DNA from: Oxalobacter sp.
GTDB taxonomy: Bacteria > Pseudomonadota > Gammaproteobacteria > Burkholderiales > Burkholderiaceae_D
Reading direction: 5' to 3'
DNA: 7,276 bases
Assembly: GCA_012512465.1 (NCBI GenBank)
Contig: JAAZED010000347.1
Coordinates: forward strand, 1 to 7,276
The stretch's first letter is position 1. Each line of letters begins with the position of its first letter. A program made the translations under genes and the position numbers. Positions 5,632 through 7,276 of the stretch are shown one piece after another. The notes beneath the pieces are model-generated. The model was not told the DNA's origin. It made no database searches and was given only the letters and a program-made list of their open reading frames with translations.

Positions 5632-6599
5632 TTCCTTTTCTTGCCGGCGGCTTTTTTACGCGCGGGCTTTGCTGCGGGAGCCGTTTCCTCAGACATGACA
5701 GCCACCTCACCCGGATCATCCGTTGACTCCCGGAAAACCCCGCCCTCATGGGGAGAGTCTTTTGCCGGCAGCGCATTCATCACCGGCGTAGCCGCTTCAT
5801 CCACCGTCATCTCCGGCGCATCATCCCCGGCAGACGCTGCCTGGCCGTCGCCATCCAGTTGCCGCAACAGCACCGTTGCCAGCCGGTTGCCCTTTTCCGA
5901 CGCCTTGAGATAATACGACCGGGCCACGGCGGTATCCCGCGAAACCCCGGTACCCGTCTCATACATCCGGCCCACATTCAGCATCGACATCACATGCCCG
6001 GCATCCGCCGCGCGTTTGCCCAGTTCAAACGCCTTTGCCAGATCCTGCTTTACCCCCTGCCCCCGGGCATACATCCCGGCCAGGCGGCCTTCTGCATAAA
6101 TATTGCCCTGTGCCGCGCTCTTCTCGTACCAGGACACCGCTTTCGCATCATCCGGGTCTGTCCCCAGCCCGTATACAATCATCATCCCCAACGTATACTG
6201 CGCATCGGCGCTGCCCTCGTTCGCCTCCCGTTCCACGGCAGAAAACGCCTGCTGCATCTCCCCGGCAAACCCCTGGCCGTGCTTGTACATGTCGGCAATC
6301 TCGTGACGGGCTGCCGCATCATCCTGGTCTGCCGCCTTGATAAACCATGTCAGCGCCCGGCGAAAATCCTTCCTGACACCCTTTCCCCAGCGATAAAGAC
6401 AGCCCAGCTCGTACTGCGACTTTGCCGTTCCTTTTTCCGCATTCGCCTTCAGCACTTCCACATCCGCCGCATCCGGCACGCCGGGCGCCATCACCACTTC
6501 ACACGTCGTGATCTGGGCGTGCGCCACACCGGCGCCCGCCAGAAACACCCCTGCCATCACTACCGCAAACAGGCCACGCCTGACCGAAAAAAACATCAT
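5628..6599 (-). CDS. Exported Sel1-like repeat protein B with charged C-terminal tail
   Basis: The product has 323 residues. A Sec signal peptide fills residues 1-28: basic VRR, a hydrophobic core, and AHA before Gln29. Six Sel1-like units follow in exact 36-residue register with LG-type positions at 65, 101, 137, 173, 209 and 245, for example YELGCLYRWGKGV and MYARGQGVKQD. The mature protein has only two cysteines, C33 and C67, a spacing shared with protein A and compatible with a periplasmic disulfide. From about residue 250 the repeats stop and a low-complexity tail follows, first acidic and Ala-rich, then Lys/Arg-rich (KPARKKAAGKKRK). A lacks this tail. The start ATG at 6597-6599 overlaps A's stop by four bases, with AGGGG close upstream; a second ATG follows at once. 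It is probably a periplasmic scaffold or binding protein, partner unknown. Confidence 0.93.
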   Translation of the reverse strand: MMFFSVRRGLFAVVMAGVFLAGAGVAHAQITTCEVVMAPGVPDAADVEVLKANAEKGTAKSQYELGCLYRWGKGVRKDFRRALTWFIKAADQDDAAARHEIADMYKHGQGFAGEMQQAFSAVEREANEGSADAQYTLGMMIVYGLGTDPDDAKAVSWYEKSAAQGNIYAEGRLAGMYARGQGVKQDLAKAFELGKRAADAGHVMSMLNVGRMYETGTGVSRDTAVARSYYLKASEKGNRLATVLLRQLDGDGQAASAGDDAPEMTVDEAATPVMNALPAKDSPHEGGVFRESTDDPGEVAVMSEETAPAAKPARKKAAGKKRK

Positions 6600-7276
6600 T
6601 CACCCCTTTCCATGCGTTCCAGGCGTTCCTTCGCCTTGCCATTGCCACGCTCTGCCGAGCGCCGGTAAAAATCCATCGCCTTTGCGCGGTCCTTTTCCGT
6701 GCCCTCGCCCATCTCAACCATCCGCCCGATCACCAGAAGCGCCCGATCATGCTGCTGGGCTGCCGCCTTGTCCAGCCATGAGCGCGCCCTGATGTAATCC
6801 TGCGCCACACCCCGCCCGCGGTAATACATCATCCCGAGGCGAAACTGCGCATCCGCCAGCCCCTGGTGCGCAGCCATCTCCAGCCACTTTATCGCTTCGG
6901 CATAGTTCCGCGGCACACCCAGCCCATCCCGGTAAATCATCCCCAGCCTGAACTGCACATCCGCATTGCCCGCCTCACCCTGCTTTCTCAGCACGGCGAT
7001 CCGCGCTTTCTTTTCTTCCTTGTCCTGCACCTCATCCCAGGCCTGCAGGTCAAAAAACTCATGCCGCGCCAGCCTGTGCCGCTGGCCCGCAGCGCGCCCC
7101 AGCCAGCCCTTTGCCTGCGCGCGGTCTACCTCTACCCCCCAGCCATACCGGTAAAGGCATCCCAGTTTGTACTGCGCATCGGCATCATTTCCCTCTGCCG
7201 CCTTCCTGATCGCAGCAATCCCTGCCTTGTCCGGCCTGCCATCGGCAAACGCCGCCTCACACGAACTACCCTCCTC
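6596..7276 (-). CDS. Sel1-like repeat protein A, 5' end outside window
   Basis: The frame is open from the right edge to the TGA at 6596-6598, giving 226 residues with no start visible; a GTG at 7028-7030 is internal. Six 36-residue Sel1-like units have their LG-type positions at fragment residues 38, 74 (degenerate, with one extra residue), 111, 147, 183 and 219. Units 1, 3 and 4 show the family pattern, for example YKLGCLYRYGWGV and FRLGMMYYRGRGV. The last unit is a short cap (KAKERLERM). SLRs form alpha-alpha solenoids that bind other proteins. There are only two cysteines, at fragment residues 6 and 40. The fragment aligns with protein B along its length (both have C-x33-C, GCLYR and ARHE), and B carries 32 residues before the first of these cysteines. 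About 27 residues, mostly a signal peptide, are therefore probably missing here. The stop overlaps the start of gene B. The specific role is unknown. Confidence 0.9.
   Translation of the reverse strand, partial: EEGSSCEAAFADGRPDKAGIAAIRKAAEGNDADAQYKLGCLYRYGWGVEVDRAQAKGWLGRAAGQRHRLARHEFFDLQAWDEVQDKEEKKARIAVLRKQGEAGNADVQFRLGMIYRDGLGVPRNYAEAIKWLEMAAHQGLADAQFRLGMMYYRGRGVAQDYIRARSWLDKAAAQQHDRALLVIGRMVEMGEGTEKDRAKAMDFYRRSAERGNGKAKERLERMERGE

Noticed and set aside
5748..6668. Long plus-strand ORF (306 codons) antisense to SLR gene B
   Set aside because: Same cause: few stop codons opposite a GC-rich gene, no ribosome binding site and no recognisable motif.
7028..7030. GTG as the start of SLR gene A
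   Set aside because: The frame stays open to the window edge and encodes a clear Sel1 unit (YKLGCLYRYGWGV) upstream, so the GTG is internal.
2747..7276. Recurring similar DNA blocks as a CRISPR array
   Set aside because: The repeats are protein-coding units in frame, with diverged sequence and no unique spacers.

Overview
All the genes that can be supported lie on the minus strand. The window holds four consecutive genes for Sel1-like repeat (SLR) proteins and, downstream of them, one large protein gene with a phage-type look. They are separated by an AT-rich gap of about 450 bases that carries RNA-like and operator-like structure. The source is probably a Gram-negative bacterium: the three complete SLR proteins have classical Sec signal peptides ending in AHA, ADA or AWA followed by Gln, Shine-Dalgarno sequences are present, and the SLR genes are GC-rich. 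I cannot name the species; a proteobacterium is the best guess.

Layout in the direction of transcription (right to left). (1) 7276-6596: SLR gene A, cut by the right window edge and probably missing only its signal peptide. (2) 6599-5628: SLR gene B, a full-length paralogue of A with an added charged tail. (3) 5631-4324: SLR gene C, eleven units in perfect 36-residue register with every fourth unit degenerate. (4) 4324-2747: SLR gene D, the longest, with ten clear SLRs in three blocks. Each gene overlaps the next by 1 to 4 bases, so the four look like one translationally coupled operon whose promoter is off the right edge. (5) 2746-2300: non-coding gap with a hairpin after the operon, iterated GAATCGTTT-type motifs, two sigma70-like promoter candidates, a 13-bp stem-loop followed by a strong intrinsic terminator, and a 14-bp perfect palindrome. 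(6) 2299-104: a 731-residue protein with a Pro/Val-rich linker, five repeats of exactly 36 residues, and a C-terminal half resembling phage internal-virion or polyvalent proteins. (7) 103-1: a short tail with a weak terminator-like hairpin.

The SLR proteins should act outside the cytoplasm as alpha-solenoid protein-binding scaffolds. Nothing in the window shows a partner. Tandem arrays of exported SLR proteins are known in several roles, including periplasmic immunity to type VI lipase effectors; that reading depends on the genes just beyond the right edge. The most novel-looking element is the compact promoter, stem-loop and terminator unit at about 2368-2512. It may encode a small RNA of about 110 nt or act as an attenuator in front of the phage-like gene.
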